Assembly (NCBI RefSeq): GCF_014645815.1
Contig: NZ_BMML01000002.1
Coordinates: 573,924-637,923 of the forward strand
Length of the DNA: 64,000 nucleotides
Origin: Streptomyces fuscichromogenes
Lineage (GTDB): Bacteria; Actinomycetota; Actinomycetes; Streptomycetales; Streptomycetaceae
Direction of reading: 5' to 3'
Shown in pieces: positions 32,909 to 41,089 of this stretch. The position numbers and the translations under genes are program-made. A model generated the notes under the pieces. That model worked only from the letters and a program-made list of their open reading frames with translations. It did not search any database and was not told the origin of the DNA. How positions within the stretch are numbered: the first letter of the stretch is position 1; the number at the start of each line of letters is the position of its first letter.

Positions 32909-33571
32909 TCAGCCCCCCTCCGGCACCAGCCGGATCGCCGCGATGTCGAACTGCAGCCGCACCGTCTCGCTCACCATCGCGCCGCCCTCCGCCAGCCGGG
33001 AGTCGTAGGACAGGCCCCAGTCCATGCGGTTGATGGTGGTGGTGCCGTCGAAGCCGACGCGTTCGTAGCCGAAGGGGTCCGTGACGGTGCCTATGCAGGT
33101 CAGTTCCAGGTCCACCGGGCGTGTCGCGTTCTTGATGGCCAGGTCACCGGTCATGACGTAGACGTCCGGGGCTTTCAGGCGTACCGCCGTGCTCTGGAAA
33201 CGCATCCGCGGATAGGTCGCGGAGTCGAGGAAGTCGCGGCCGGTCAGATGGGCGTCGCGCTGTTCCACGCCCGTGTCGACGCTCGCCGTGGACAGGATGA
33301 TCTCCGCCTGGGAGCGGGACGGGTCGCGGCCGTCGAAGTAGAGGCGGCTCTGGTACTCGGTGAAGGCCCCGCGGACCGTCGTCACCATCGCGTGCCGGAC
33401 CGAGAAACCGATTCTGCTGTGCGCCGGGTCGATGATCCACTCGCCGGTGAGGGCGGCGAGGGCGGGGTCGAGGAGGACCGGGGCCGAGGTGGGGGAGGAG
33501 GGCGCTGCCGTCGGGCGCGGGGAGACCGCGGGGTTGCGGCGGGCCGTGTGGGGGCGGCTGAACAAGTTCAT
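32909..33571 (-). CDS. YceI-family protein
   Basis: 220 residues. After a Pro/Ser/Ala-rich N-terminus of about 40 residues comes the YceI lipocalin-like barrel: GEWIIDPAHSRIGFSVRHAMVTTVRG, cited as the region from residue 43, then FTEYQSRLYFDG, ILSTASVDTGVEQRDAHLTG and DFLDSATYPRMRFQST. The YceI fold binds isoprenoid or amphiphilic ligands. No signal peptide is visible, so this copy is cytoplasmic. ATG 33571 follows an AT-rich promoter-like stretch (CTAACTAGATAAATC). It is monocistronic. Confidence 0.93.
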   Translation of the reverse strand: MNLFSRPHTARRNPAVSPRPTAAPSSPTSAPVLLDPALAALTGEWIIDPAHSRIGFSVRHAMVTTVRGAFTEYQSRLYFDGRDPSRSQAEIILSTASVDTGVEQRDAHLTGRDFLDSATYPRMRFQSTAVRLKAPDVYVMTGDLAIKNATRPVDLELTCIGTVTDPFGYERVGFDGTTTINRMDWGLSYDSRLAEGGAMVSETVRLQFDIAAIRLVPEGG

Positions 33572-33633
33572 GATTTATCTAGTTAGTCCACTCGGGGAAT
33601 TGCCGCAAGTGGTCTCCGGGACAGAGGAGTTCG

Positions 33634-33713
33634 GGAATTCCGTATACCGTCACCGAAACTGCACATCGTCGCCATGGGATCCCCTCAGGAAGTGCTCGGT
33701 ATTCCTGAATTCC
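33634..33713. repeat. Spaced inverted repeat upstream of the YceI gene
   Basis: The arms GGAATTC...TATACCG (33634-33649) and CGGTATTCCTGAATTCC (33697-33713) are inverted copies with about 14 of 16 bases matching, 47 bases apart. The stretch is AT-rich for this genome. It lies between the YceI start and the terminator of the metalloprotease gene and could be an operator pair or a large stem. Confidence 0.45.
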
Positions 33714-33760
33714 GCGTTTCCTCGAATTGCGCTGTTCCCTGTTGTCCGGGGTGTATGTGA

Positions 33761-33792
33761 CGGCCGCCCCGGTTCGTTCGCCGGGGCGGCCG
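33761..33792 (-). terminator. Terminator of the M4 metalloprotease gene
   Basis: CGGCCGCCCCGG and CCGGGGCGGCCG form a perfect 12-bp stem with an eight-base loop, 30 bases beyond the protease stop. Confidence 0.85.
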
Positions 33793-33821
33793 CCGTCAGG
33801 TCTCCAGGGTGCGGGCGCCGC

Positions 33822-35465
33822 TCAGTTCACGTTGACCGCGCTCCATGCCGCGGCCACCGTGCTGTACTCCGTGCTGCTCGCGCCGTACAGGTCCCGTGCC
33901 GCGTTGAGGGTCGCCGTCCGGGCGCCCGCGTAGTTCGTCGAGGACGTCATGTAGACCGTCAGCGCGCGGTACCAGATCGCCCCCAGCTTGTCGCGGCCGA
34001 TGCCGGTGACCGTCGAGCCGTTGTACGTCGGGGAGTTGTAGCTGACCCCGTTGATGGTCTTCGCGCCGCTGCCCTCCGCGAGGAGATAGGCGAAGTGGTT
34101 CGCGACGCCCGACGAGTAGTGCACGTCGAGGTTCCCGACCGACGAACTCCAGTAGTCCGCCGAACTCCCGTCCTTGGACGGCTGGTCCATGAACCGCAGC
34201 GCCGCCTTGCCGAAGCCGGAGCGGACGATCTTCTCGCCGATCAGGTAGTCGCCGGGGTCGGAGGAGTTGTTCGCGTACCACTCCACCAGCGTGCCGAGGA
34301 TGTCGGAGGTCGCCTCGTTCAGGCCGCCGGACTCGCCCGAGTACGTCAGCGCCGCCGTCTTGGAGGTGACCCCGTGCGTCATCTCGTGGCCCGCCACGTC
34401 AAGGGCCACCAGCGGACCGAAGGTCGTCCCGTCGCCGTCGCCGTACGTCATGCAGAAGCAACTGTCGTCCCAGAAGGCGTTGTTGTAGCTGTTGCCGTAG
34501 TGGACGCGGTTGTACGAGCCCTTGCCGTCGCCCGCGATGCCGCTGCGGCCGTGGACGTTCTTGTAGTAGTCCCAGGTCTCGTTGGTGCCGTACTGGGCGT
34601 CGACGGCCGCCGAGGAGCGGTCGGTCGTGGCTCCCGTGCCCCAGTGGTTGTCGGCGTCCGTGAACACCGTCGACGGCGCCCGGCTGATGCAGATGCCGAA
34701 GATGCACAGGTCGGTCTTGTTCGCCGCGTCCCCGGTGTAGGTGTTGCCGCGGCTGGGGTCCGTGAGGTTGTAGGACGACCCGGAGAGGGTCGTCTCCAGC
34801 GGGACCGTGCCGCTGTACAGCGACTTGCCGTCGCCCGTCGCCGTCTCGATGCTGTCCCAGGCGTCGATCTGGGCGCCGGTGCGGGCGTTCGTCAGCACCG
34901 TGCGGGCGACCGGGTTGCCGAGCGAGTCCTTGCCGACGGCGTTGGTGCGCCAGGCCAGCTTCGGGGTGCCGTGCAGGGCGTCGACGACCAGCTGCGGCCT
35001 GGCGCGCACCTGCTTCAGCGCGTCGCCAAGGTTCGCCGCGCGCAGGGCGTTCACCGCGAGGTCGGCGGCCCTCGGGGCGGAGACGTCCGGGACGATCGAG
35101 GCGAGGGATATCTTGGCGCGGGTCGCCCGGTCGGCGCTGCGGTAGGCGCCGTCCGACTTGAGGTGGACGACGAAGTCGCCGCCCAGGACCGGGAGTTCGC
35201 GGTACGTGCGGTCGTAACGGACGTGCTGGGTACCGTTCTTGTCCACGATCACGTCACGGACCGAGGTGCTCTCGGTGGGCGTGAGGCCGAGGGCGGCGGC
35301 ATGCTGGACGAGCGCCTGCGCCGCGTTCGCGATCGCGGCGGCCCGGGTCGGTCTGGCGTCGGCGTGGGCGGCGGGGGAGAGCGCGGCGGCCAGCAGGGTC
35401 GCGGTGGTGGCGGCGACGCCGGCCGTGGCGAGACGGGAGGCTCGGGTGTTCCGGGTCCGGCTCAT
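33822..35465 (-). CDS. Secreted M4 (thermolysin-like) neutral metalloprotease
   Basis: 547 residues from ATG 35465, with AAGGAGACCG before it. A signal peptide (about 1-36, ending AHADA) precedes an FTP/PepSY propeptide (about 40-190). The catalytic domain contains the zinc motif HEMTHG with the third ligand Glu in GGLNEATSDILG, and the later family motif YSSGVANHFAYLLAEGSG. A pair of cysteines lies in LCIFGICISR and another in DDSCFCMTYGDG. It is an exported zymogen that digests extracellular protein. The open frame continues upstream past the ribosome binding site but is not coding. The gene is monocistronic. Confidence 0.96.
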   Translation of the reverse strand: MSRTRNTRASRLATAGVAATTATLLAAALSPAAHADARPTRAAAIANAAQALVQHAAALGLTPTESTSVRDVIVDKNGTQHVRYDRTYRELPVLGGDFVVHLKSDGAYRSADRATRAKISLASIVPDVSAPRAADLAVNALRAANLGDALKQVRARPQLVVDALHGTPKLAWRTNAVGKDSLGNPVARTVLTNARTGAQIDAWDSIETATGDGKSLYSGTVPLETTLSGSSYNLTDPSRGNTYTGDAANKTDLCIFGICISRAPSTVFTDADNHWGTGATTDRSSAAVDAQYGTNETWDYYKNVHGRSGIAGDGKGSYNRVHYGNSYNNAFWDDSCFCMTYGDGDGTTFGPLVALDVAGHEMTHGVTSKTAALTYSGESGGLNEATSDILGTLVEWYANNSSDPGDYLIGEKIVRSGFGKAALRFMDQPSKDGSSADYWSSSVGNLDVHYSSGVANHFAYLLAEGSGAKTINGVSYNSPTYNGSTVTGIGRDKLGAIWYRALTVYMTSSTNYAGARTATLNAARDLYGASSTEYSTVAAAWSAVNVN

Positions 35466-35603
35466 CGGTCTCCTTGGAGGTGCGCCTCGAAGGCGTGGGG
35501 GTGGCGCTGATGACGACAGTGATTTAAGTGGGCATGACAAGTCATGTCCATAGCGCCTCCATGGAGAAGTGTGTGGAGACGGAGGGGGTGGAGAATCCTT
35601 CCT

Positions 35604-36038
35604 GTGACCACCCGCGACCCCCGCCACCTCCCGTTCTTCGTCTACGGCACGCTCCGCCCCGGCGAGGTCAACCACGACGCGTTCCTGCGGGGGCGGACGG
35701 AGACCGAGGAACCCGGCCGCCTCGACGGCGCGGCGCTCTACGACGGGCCCGGCTATCCCTACGTCGTCGAGGAGCCCGGGGCGGCGGCGGTGCGCGGCGA
35801 ACTCGTCACCGCGCGCCCCGAGTCGTACGACCGGCTCCTCCTGGAACTCGACGAGCTGGAGGAGTGCGTGCCTCAGGACCCGGCGAGCCTGTACGTGCGC
35901 GTGGCGCGGGAGGTCGTACGGCTGCGGGACGGGGCGGCGGTGCGGGCCTGGGTGTACGTCGCCGGGCCCGTCGTGGCCGGAAACCTGCGCGCCGACGGCC
36001 GGCGCATCGACGGCGGCGACTGGCTGACCCACCGCTGA
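35604..36038 (+). CDS. Gamma-glutamylcyclotransferase/AIG2-like protein
   Basis: 144 residues from GTG 35604, with GGAG ten bases upstream; an in-frame ATG at 35544 would add an unlikely Arg-rich leader. The fold signature FFVYGTLRPGEVNH lies at the N-terminus, with YPYVVEEPGAAAVRGELV and the acid-rich LLELDELEECVPQD that supplies the catalytic Glu, followed by RAWVYVAG. Members cleave gamma-glutamyl amines or dipeptides to 5-oxoproline, but many bacterial copies have unknown substrates. It is divergent from the metalloprotease and followed by a G-rich tract. Confidence 0.9.
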   Translation: MTTRDPRHLPFFVYGTLRPGEVNHDAFLRGRTETEEPGRLDGAALYDGPGYPYVVEEPGAAAVRGELVTARPESYDRLLLELDELEECVPQDPASLYVRVAREVVRLRDGAAVRAWVYVAGPVVAGNLRADGRRIDGGDWLTHR

Positions 36039-36046
36039 CACCGGCA

Positions 36047-36092
36047 GGGCGGGGGTGGGGGTAGGGGTGGGGGTGGCGGCGGGGCGGCGGGG
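36047..36092 (+). repeat. G-run tract with G-quadruplex potential
   Basis: A 46-base stretch right after the stop of the cyclotransferase-like gene contains seven runs of three to five G separated by one to five bases (pattern G3-C-G5-T-G5-TA-G4-T-G5). It satisfies the usual four-tract G-quadruplex rule several times on the transcribed-sense strand and might act as a terminator or recombination-prone site. Confidence 0.7.
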
Positions 36093-36855
36093 TGCCTCAG
36101 CGGCGGCTCACCGGCGCACCGGTTCTCCGTGTCCCTGCCCGTCGGGGACCTCGACGCCCGCCCGGCGGGCAGGGGCGACTGGGCCGACCCGTACCGCGGG
36201 TCGCGGTGCGGGGTGGGCGGGCGTCGAGGCGGTCTCCGCGTCGCCCAGCGTGCTTCCGGTGTGTTACGGCCCGTGACGGACTCCTGTTGCGCGGCCGAAA
36301 CGGCCAACTCCCGTCCGGATCCCAGCCATCGTGAGAACCGATACCGGTCCGACGGCCTCCGGCGCGGGGCTCGGGCACGGCCGACGGGTGCCGGAACGGG
36401 CCGGTGCGTGCCCCGGCCCGGACCGGTACGCGCCCCCCGCTCCGGCTCATGTCCGCGCAGGTCGGCCCGGATCCGCCCGGTGCGGCCGCCCCATCGCGAC
36501 GCCCCGGGCACCGGAACCCGCGCGTGGCTCGTTCCCCACCCCTCGTTGGCCGATCCCGCCCCGTTTGAGTCTCCAAGGGGCCCCACTACAGTCGTCGTCT
36601 GCCACCACAGCCCGGCAGGCCCCGCAGGACCCGGCAAGCCCCGGCAAGCCGACGCGGGACCGCACAAACCCCGCGCCCCGTAAGCCCGTAGGCCCGTAAG
36701 TCCCAGCAAGCCCCCGTACGGCGCTCGACACGCCACCGCCCCACACCCACCTCCCCACACGCACCGCCCACACACCGCCCTGACCGGGCCCCCGCCGCAC
36801 CCGGACTCGGCCTCCCCCCCCCACGCGAGAGAGCCAGCCAGGAGGTCTCCGAGCC
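36093..36855. other. 760-bp region without a supported gene
   Basis: Several open frames cross this region, but none has a family match, a good ribosome binding site and a coding-like third position together. The last 200 bases are rich in short direct repeats such as CCCGTAAG and CCCGGCAAG. A possible promoter, TTGAGT (36565-36570), 16 bases, TACAGT (36587-36592), faces the adenylation-domain gene and would give a leader of about 255 bases. Confidence 0.5.
36565..36592 (+). promoter_or_regulatory. Candidate promoter for the adenylation-domain gene
   Basis: TTGAGT and TACAGT, separated by 16 bases, resemble HrdB-type -35 and -10 elements. They are the best pair that I can see upstream of the gene at 36856. 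Confidence 0.35.
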
Positions 36856-38151
36856 ATGCCTCTGCGTCACCTCACCCCCCGCGACCAGCACCTCTTCTGG
36901 CAGTACGGCCGCGGCGCCGACGTACCCGTCCACGAACCGCTCGTGCACCGCGCCGTCGAGCGGCATGCGATCGTCCACCCGCACTCCGTCGCCGCCGAAC
37001 ACCACGGCGCGACCCTCACCTACGGCGAACTCGACCGCTACGCCGGTGCCCTGGCCGCCCGCCTGGTCCGCGAGGGCGTCCGCCCCGGCGACCGCGTCGG
37101 CCTGTTCGCCCGCCGTTCCATCCCGACCCTGGTCGGCCTGCTGGCCGTCCTCAAGGCGGGTGCCGCCTACGTCCCCCAGGACATCGGCCGTACACCCCCG
37201 GCCCAGCTCGCCCATGTCATCCGCACCGCCCGCACCCGGGTGGTCCTCACCCAGAAGGAACACGCCCCGCGCGTCCCCCTCCCCGCCGACCACCGGCTGA
37301 TCGCCCTCGACGACCCGGCGCCGTACGACCCCGGCCCCGTGCCGCTGCTGCCACCGCACCCCGACGACAGCTGCTGCGTCCTCTTCGTCCCCGGGCCCGC
37401 CGGCCGCCGCCACGGCGTGCAGCTCACCCACCGCAACATCGCCAACCTGTTGCTCACCGAACCCGGCGGGTTCGGCATCCGCCCCGGCGACCGGGTCGTC
37501 CAACTCCTGGGCATCGCCTCCGACCTGGCGGTCTGGGAGATCCTCGGCTGCCTCGCCCACGGCGCCACCCTGGCCATCCGCGGCACGGACACCGACGCCG
37601 CGACCCGTACCGCGAGCGTCCTGATCACCAGCCCGGCCGTGCTGTCCGGCCTCGACCCCGCCGGCTGCCCGCGCGTCCGCACGGTCGCCGTCGTCGGGGA
37701 ACCCTGCCCGGCTCCGCTCGCCGACCGCTGGTCGCGCCGGGCCGCCTTCTTCCACTGCCGCGGGCCGGCCGAGGCGACCGTCGTCACCACCATGGGCCGC
37801 CACACGCCGGTCGCCGGCCGGCCCGCCACCGGCCGGCCCACCCCCAACAACACGGTGTACGTCCTCGGCGCGGACCGGCGCCCGCTGCCCATCGGCGAGA
37901 CCGGTGAGGTGTGGGCGGGCGGCGACGGCGTCTCGGCCGGCTACCTCGGCGACGACGCCCTGAACGCCGAGCGGTACGCCCCCGACCCGTTCCTCGGCGA
38001 GGGCCGCGCCATGTTCCGCACCCGCGACCTCGGCCGCTGGACCCCCGACGGCGGCCTCGAACACCTCGGCCGGGCCGTCCCGTCCCGGGAACGGCCGGTG
38101 CTGCGGCTCGCCGGGGAACGCACGGCGGGCCCGGTGACGGTCACCCGGTGA
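36856..38151 (+). CDS. Solitary, degenerate amino-acid adenylation-like domain
   Basis: 431 residues, with AGGAGG upstream of ATG 36856. It follows the ANL/adenylation fold: LTYGELDRYAGALAARLVREG, GVRPGDRVGLFARRSI, GLLAVLKAGAAYVPQDIG, and later NTVYVLGADRRPLPIGETGEVWAGG and RTRDLGRWTPDGGLEHLGR. Two things are wrong for an active enzyme. The phosphate-binding loop (normally TSGTTGxPKG) reads VPGPAGRRHG, losing the Ser/Thr and Lys. The protein also ends about 90 residues early, lacking the mobile C-terminal subdomain with the catalytic lysine. No carrier protein, condensation domain or MbtH gene is nearby. It may bind a ligand rather than catalyse, or be a decaying enzyme. Confidence 0.85.
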   Translation: MPLRHLTPRDQHLFWQYGRGADVPVHEPLVHRAVERHAIVHPHSVAAEHHGATLTYGELDRYAGALAARLVREGVRPGDRVGLFARRSIPTLVGLLAVLKAGAAYVPQDIGRTPPAQLAHVIRTARTRVVLTQKEHAPRVPLPADHRLIALDDPAPYDPGPVPLLPPHPDDSCCVLFVPGPAGRRHGVQLTHRNIANLLLTEPGGFGIRPGDRVVQLLGIASDLAVWEILGCLAHGATLAIRGTDTDAATRTASVLITSPAVLSGLDPAGCPRVRTVAVVGEPCPAPLADRWSRRAAFFHCRGPAEATVVTTMGRHTPVAGRPATGRPTPNNTVYVLGADRRPLPIGETGEVWAGGDGVSAGYLGDDALNAERYAPDPFLGEGRAMFRTRDLGRWTPDGGLEHLGRAVPSRERPVLRLAGERTAGPVTVTR

Positions 38152-38213
38152 GGACGACGGCGCGGCGCTCCTGAGCGTTCCGCCGGAAGTCCCGCGATCT
38201 GCCGTCTGCCGTC

Positions 38214-38266
38214 TGCGGCGCCGTCGTGGCCGGTCGCGCAGTTCCCCGCGCCCCTTACGGGGCGCT
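38214..38266 (+). repeat. Dispersed intergenic repeat, copy 1
   Basis: The unit begins TGCGGCGCCGTCGTGG and ends with the palindrome GCGCCCCTTACGGGGCGC, preceded by GCGCAGTTCCCC. This copy overlaps the last four codons and the TAA stop of the SanA-like gene, so the repeat supplies that gene's end. The palindromic half can act as a terminator for the convergent pair of genes. Confidence 0.8.
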
Positions 38267-38935
38267 GTCCGCCAAGGCCCTGGCCACCCCCGGTTCCTTC
38301 CTGCCCAGGAACTGGGGGTTCGGCTCGAAGACCACGTCGAGGGCCGCCTTCGCCGCCGCGAAGACCTCCCGCGTCCCCCCGTAGTACCAGGTCACGTCGT
38401 GCTTGGCGTCCACCCCGACCCCGTACGACGTCACGCCCGCCGCCTCGCACAGCGCCACCGCCCGCCGGATGTGGAACCCCTGGCTGATCAGCACGGCCCG
38501 GTCCACACCGAAGATCTTCTTCGCGCGGACGCAGGAGTCCCAGGTGTCGAAGCCGGCGTAGTCGCTGACGATGCGCGTGCCGGGGACGCCGTGCTCGGTC
38601 AGGTAGGCGCGCATGGCGTCCGGCTCGTCGTAGTCCTTGCGGCTGTTGTCGCCGGTGACGAGGACCACCTTGACCCGGCCCGCCTTGTACAGGGCCGCCG
38701 CCGCGTTCAGGCGGTTCGCGAGGTACGGCGAGGGCTCGCCGTCCCACAGGCCCGCGCCGAAGACGACCGCGACGTCGGTGCGCGGCACGTCCGCCACCGT
38801 GCGCAGCCGGCCGGCCGTCGAGACGTACAGCCAGGTGGCCGGCAGCAGCGCCAGCACGCAGCCGGCCATCACACTCTGCACCAGACGCCGCCGGCCGGTG
38901 CGGGTCCGCGGCAGCCTCGGACGGCGGATCTTCAT
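38255..38935 (-). CDS. SanA/YdcF-family (ElyC-like) membrane-anchored protein
   Basis: 226 residues from ATG 38935, with AGGGGGGAA upstream. An N-terminal membrane segment (about 22-44) follows a basic tail. The DUF218 Rossmann-like domain has DVAVVFGAGLWDGEPSPYLANRL, cited as the strand near residue 54, then VVLVTGDNSRKDYDEPDAM, SDYAGFDTWDSCVRAKKIF and VLISQGFHIRRAVALCEAAG. These match the SanA/ElyC family linked to envelope barrier function and vancomycin exclusion in enterobacteria. The biochemical activity is not established. The stop lies inside a dispersed repeat. It diverges from the CbiX-like gene. Confidence 0.9.
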   Translation of the reverse strand: MKIRRPRLPRTRTGRRRLVQSVMAGCVLALLPATWLYVSTAGRLRTVADVPRTDVAVVFGAGLWDGEPSPYLANRLNAAAALYKAGRVKVVLVTGDNSRKDYDEPDAMRAYLTEHGVPGTRIVSDYAGFDTWDSCVRAKKIFGVDRAVLISQGFHIRRAVALCEAAGVTSYGVGVDAKHDVTWYYGGTREVFAAAKAALDVVFEPNPQFLGRKEPGVARALADSAP

Positions 38936-39089
38936 ACGGGTGTTCCCCCCTGTGGGCCTCGACCATGGAGGACGCGGCGCAGGACGCTCCGGTTCGCTCA
39001 CACCGTGCGGGTTCGTACCGTGAAGCGCCGGAAAAGACTCGTGACGGTCAGGCAACGGAGGTGCAACCTCGCGCGGGGAGGATCCTCGC

Positions 39090-39824
39090 ATGACGGTGAC
39101 CGACCTCTCCCCGCGCCCCGGCCCGCCCGCCCTGGTCCTGGTGGCCCACGGCAGCCGCGACCCGCGCGCGCTCAGCACCGTGCGGGCGCTCATGGACCGG
39201 GTGCGCGCGCGGTGCCCCGGCCTGTCCGTGCACCTCGGTCACATCGAGCTGAACGAGCCGCTGCTCCCGGACACCCTCGCCGCTCTCGGGGACACCGAGG
39301 CCGTCCTCGTCCCGCTCCTCCTGGGCCGCGGCTACCACGTCAAGCAGGACATCCCGGAGATGGCGGTTGCCGCCGGTGCCCGGACGCGCCTCGCCGCACC
39401 GCTCGGCCCGCACCCCCTGCTGGCCGACACCCTGCACGCCCGCCTGCTGGAGGCGGGCTGGCGCCGCCGGCCCGCGAGCGCCGTGGTCCTGGCGGCGGCG
39501 GGCTCCCGGGACCCGGAGTCCAGGATCGACACGGACCGCATGGCCGGCCTCCTCGCCGCCCGCCTGGGCGTCCCGGTCCTCCCCGCCTACGCCTCGGCGG
39601 CGACCCCGACGGTCCCGGAAGCGATCACCGCCCTGCGCGCGAGGGGCCGTCACCACATCGCCGTCGCCTCCTACTTCACGGCCCCGGGCCGCTTCGCGAC
39701 CCAGTGCGCCGCGGCGGCGCCGGGCGTGGCGGCGGCCCCCCTGGGAGCACATGCCGCGATGGCCGAGCTGATCCTCCACCGCTACGCGCACGCGCTCGGA
39801 ACACCGGCGGCCGCGGCTGCCTGA
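39090..39824 (+). CDS. Sirohydrochlorin chelatase (CbiX/SirB-like)
   Basis: 244 residues, with GGGGAGG ahead of ATG 39090. Two homologous halves each carry the chelatase pattern. The first has LVLVAHGSRDPRAL with the metal-binding His, GHIELNEPLLPDTLAAL and VLVPLLLGRGYHVKQDIPEM. The second has VVLAAAGSRDPESR and IAVASYFTAPGRFA. The family inserts Fe, Co or Ni into sirohydrochlorin, giving siroheme or cobalamin precursors. Siroheme is the cofactor of NirB in this window, although the genes are far apart. It is monocistronic, divergent from the SanA-like gene. Confidence 0.9.
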   Translation: MTVTDLSPRPGPPALVLVAHGSRDPRALSTVRALMDRVRARCPGLSVHLGHIELNEPLLPDTLAALGDTEAVLVPLLLGRGYHVKQDIPEMAVAAGARTRLAAPLGPHPLLADTLHARLLEAGWRRRPASAVVLAAAGSRDPESRIDTDRMAGLLAARLGVPVLPAYASAATPTVPEAITALRARGRHHIAVASYFTAPGRFATQCAAAAPGVAAAPLGAHAAMAELILHRYAHALGTPAAAAA

Positions 39825-40142
39825 GGCGGCACGTGAACGTCCTTGAGGATGTCGCGGGCGGCTGACCACCGGGCGCGGTCGCCAGGCAGCCCGAACGCCG
39901 TCCCGGCGCGGTTTCCGGACAGCGCGGCGCGGGGCGCACGCGCGTCGACTCCCCTTGCCCGCCCGAGTCCTGACCAGCCGATCGGCCATGTCCGACCGTA
40001 TTTCGTGTGTGGTCGGTGAGGCGGAAGCCACGTATATAAACAGTGATGTCATATGCAAGTCGCTTCATCTGACTTGTATCGGCAGTTACAGGACATCGCC
40101 CATATCGGAGGATTCTCGGCACCGACCAGGGAGGGGAACCCC
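39825..40142. other. Promoter region of the PD-(D/E)XK gene
   Basis: 318 bases with no supported gene. From about 40000 the base composition turns unusually AT-rich (for example GTATATAAACAGTGATG), unlike the flanking genes. It includes the inverted repeat at 40053-40079. ATG 40053 is in frame with the downstream gene and would add 30 residues, but the ribosome binding site favours ATG 40143. Confidence 0.5.
40053..40079. promoter_or_regulatory. Inverted repeat upstream of the PD-(D/E)XK gene
   Basis: ATGCAAGTC (40053-40061) and GACTTGTAT (40071-40079) are inverted copies with eight of nine bases matching and a nine-base spacer. They lie just after the AT-rich promoter-like stretch. A repressor operator is the simplest reading. 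Confidence 0.45.
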
Positions 40143-40910
40143 ATGTCCGAAGACTTCTCCGAAGACATCTCCGAGGACGAGCCGCAGTACTCTCCGCAGA
40201 GAACCGTGTCGACCGGGACCAAGCGGAAGGACGACGGCAGCGGCAAGCAGGTTCCGACCAAGCGCCAGAAGGTCGAGTTGGTCGACAACGGCGAGGAGAG
40301 CGAGGGCAAGCACTCCAACTCGGAGGAGGGCTCCTCCTCGCAGGACTCCTCCTCGCAGGACTCCTCCTCCAGGGAGGAGTACCCCGGTCAGCCCGTCGGC
40401 AACTACGAGCCCTCGAACGAGCCGAGCAGCCAGTCGCAGAGCTCCCAGGACACCAGGGCGGACCTGGACCTCCACGAGGTGTTCATCCGGACGGCCGTCG
40501 CATGGGCGAAGGCCAACGAGGAACGCATCTTGAGGGTCTGCAAGACCGCGGGCGGCTGGGAGTCCTGGCTGGAGGTCGAGCTCTACCTCGCGCTGGACGA
40601 CGCGGACGTGCAGGTGTCCCGGCAGCCGTCCTACACCGTGGACACCACCGGAGGCTCCCGTGCGGACCTCTTCCTCGGCGACCGCTTCCTGGTCGAGATC
40701 AAGGTGGAGACCGCCGAGGAGCCGGCGGACGCTTTCGCGAATCGCGTGAAGACCGACATCGACAAGGTCGATGCGAAGGCCAAGGGTGCCGCCTCGGTGG
40801 TGGGCTTCGCCTGGTCGAAGGAGAGCACGGCCGCCTGCACCAAGATGATCGGCGAGCCCGTCGAGGCCGGCGTGCTCCGGATCTTCCACGACGCCACCCT
40901 CGGCAGCTGA
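40143..40910 (+). CDS. Acidic-tailed PD-(D/E)XK nuclease-like protein
   Basis: 255 residues from ATG 40143, with GGGAGGGG upstream. Residues 1-105 are disordered, Ser/Glu/Gln/Asp-rich, with a basic patch ([19 protein letters not shown]) and three 5-residue repeats SSQDS. Residues 106-255 look like a PD-(D/E)XK fold. [13 protein letters not shown] gives helix 1 with Glu144/Glu146, and [20 protein letters not shown] gives Asp175, Glu185 and Lys187 in the D-(x9)-ExK pattern. All key residues are present, so nuclease activity is plausible. No methyltransferase, helicase or other defence gene is adjacent. The gene has its own AT-rich promoter with an inverted repeat. The family is not recognised. 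Confidence 0.85.
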   Translation: MSEDFSEDISEDEPQYSPQRTVSTGTKRKDDGSGKQVPTKRQKVELVDNGEESEGKHSNSEEGSSSQDSSSQDSSSREEYPGQPVGNYEPSNEPSSQSQSSQDTRADLDLHEVFIRTAVAWAKANEERILRVCKTAGGWESWLEVELYLALDDADVQVSRQPSYTVDTTGGSRADLFLGDRFLVEIKVETAEEPADAFANRVKTDIDKVDAKAKGAASVVGFAWSKESTAACTKMIGEPVEAGVLRIFHDATLGS

Positions 40911-41089
40911 CCCTCCCCGGGCCGCACTCCGCCCGGCGACCCGAACCGCGCCCGGGGCGGCGGAGCACGTCTCCGCCGCCCCGGCCGCGCGCTCGCGCCC
41001 GCCCGCCGGCGCGAGCCGGACGGAACCCGGCAGACGGGCAGGCACCCCACAACCCCCGTTTTGTCACCGCCAACCCGTACTGTCGAACC

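Noticed and set aside
33572..33760. Small gene upstream of the YceI gene
   Set aside because: No open frame with a start, ribosome binding site and coding-like third positions; only an inverted repeat and promoter-like words are present.
36129..36683. 184-codon plus-strand ORF after the G-rich tract
   Set aside because: No ribosome binding site, Arg/Pro/Gly-rich composition, and no recognisable domain; competing frames are equally open.
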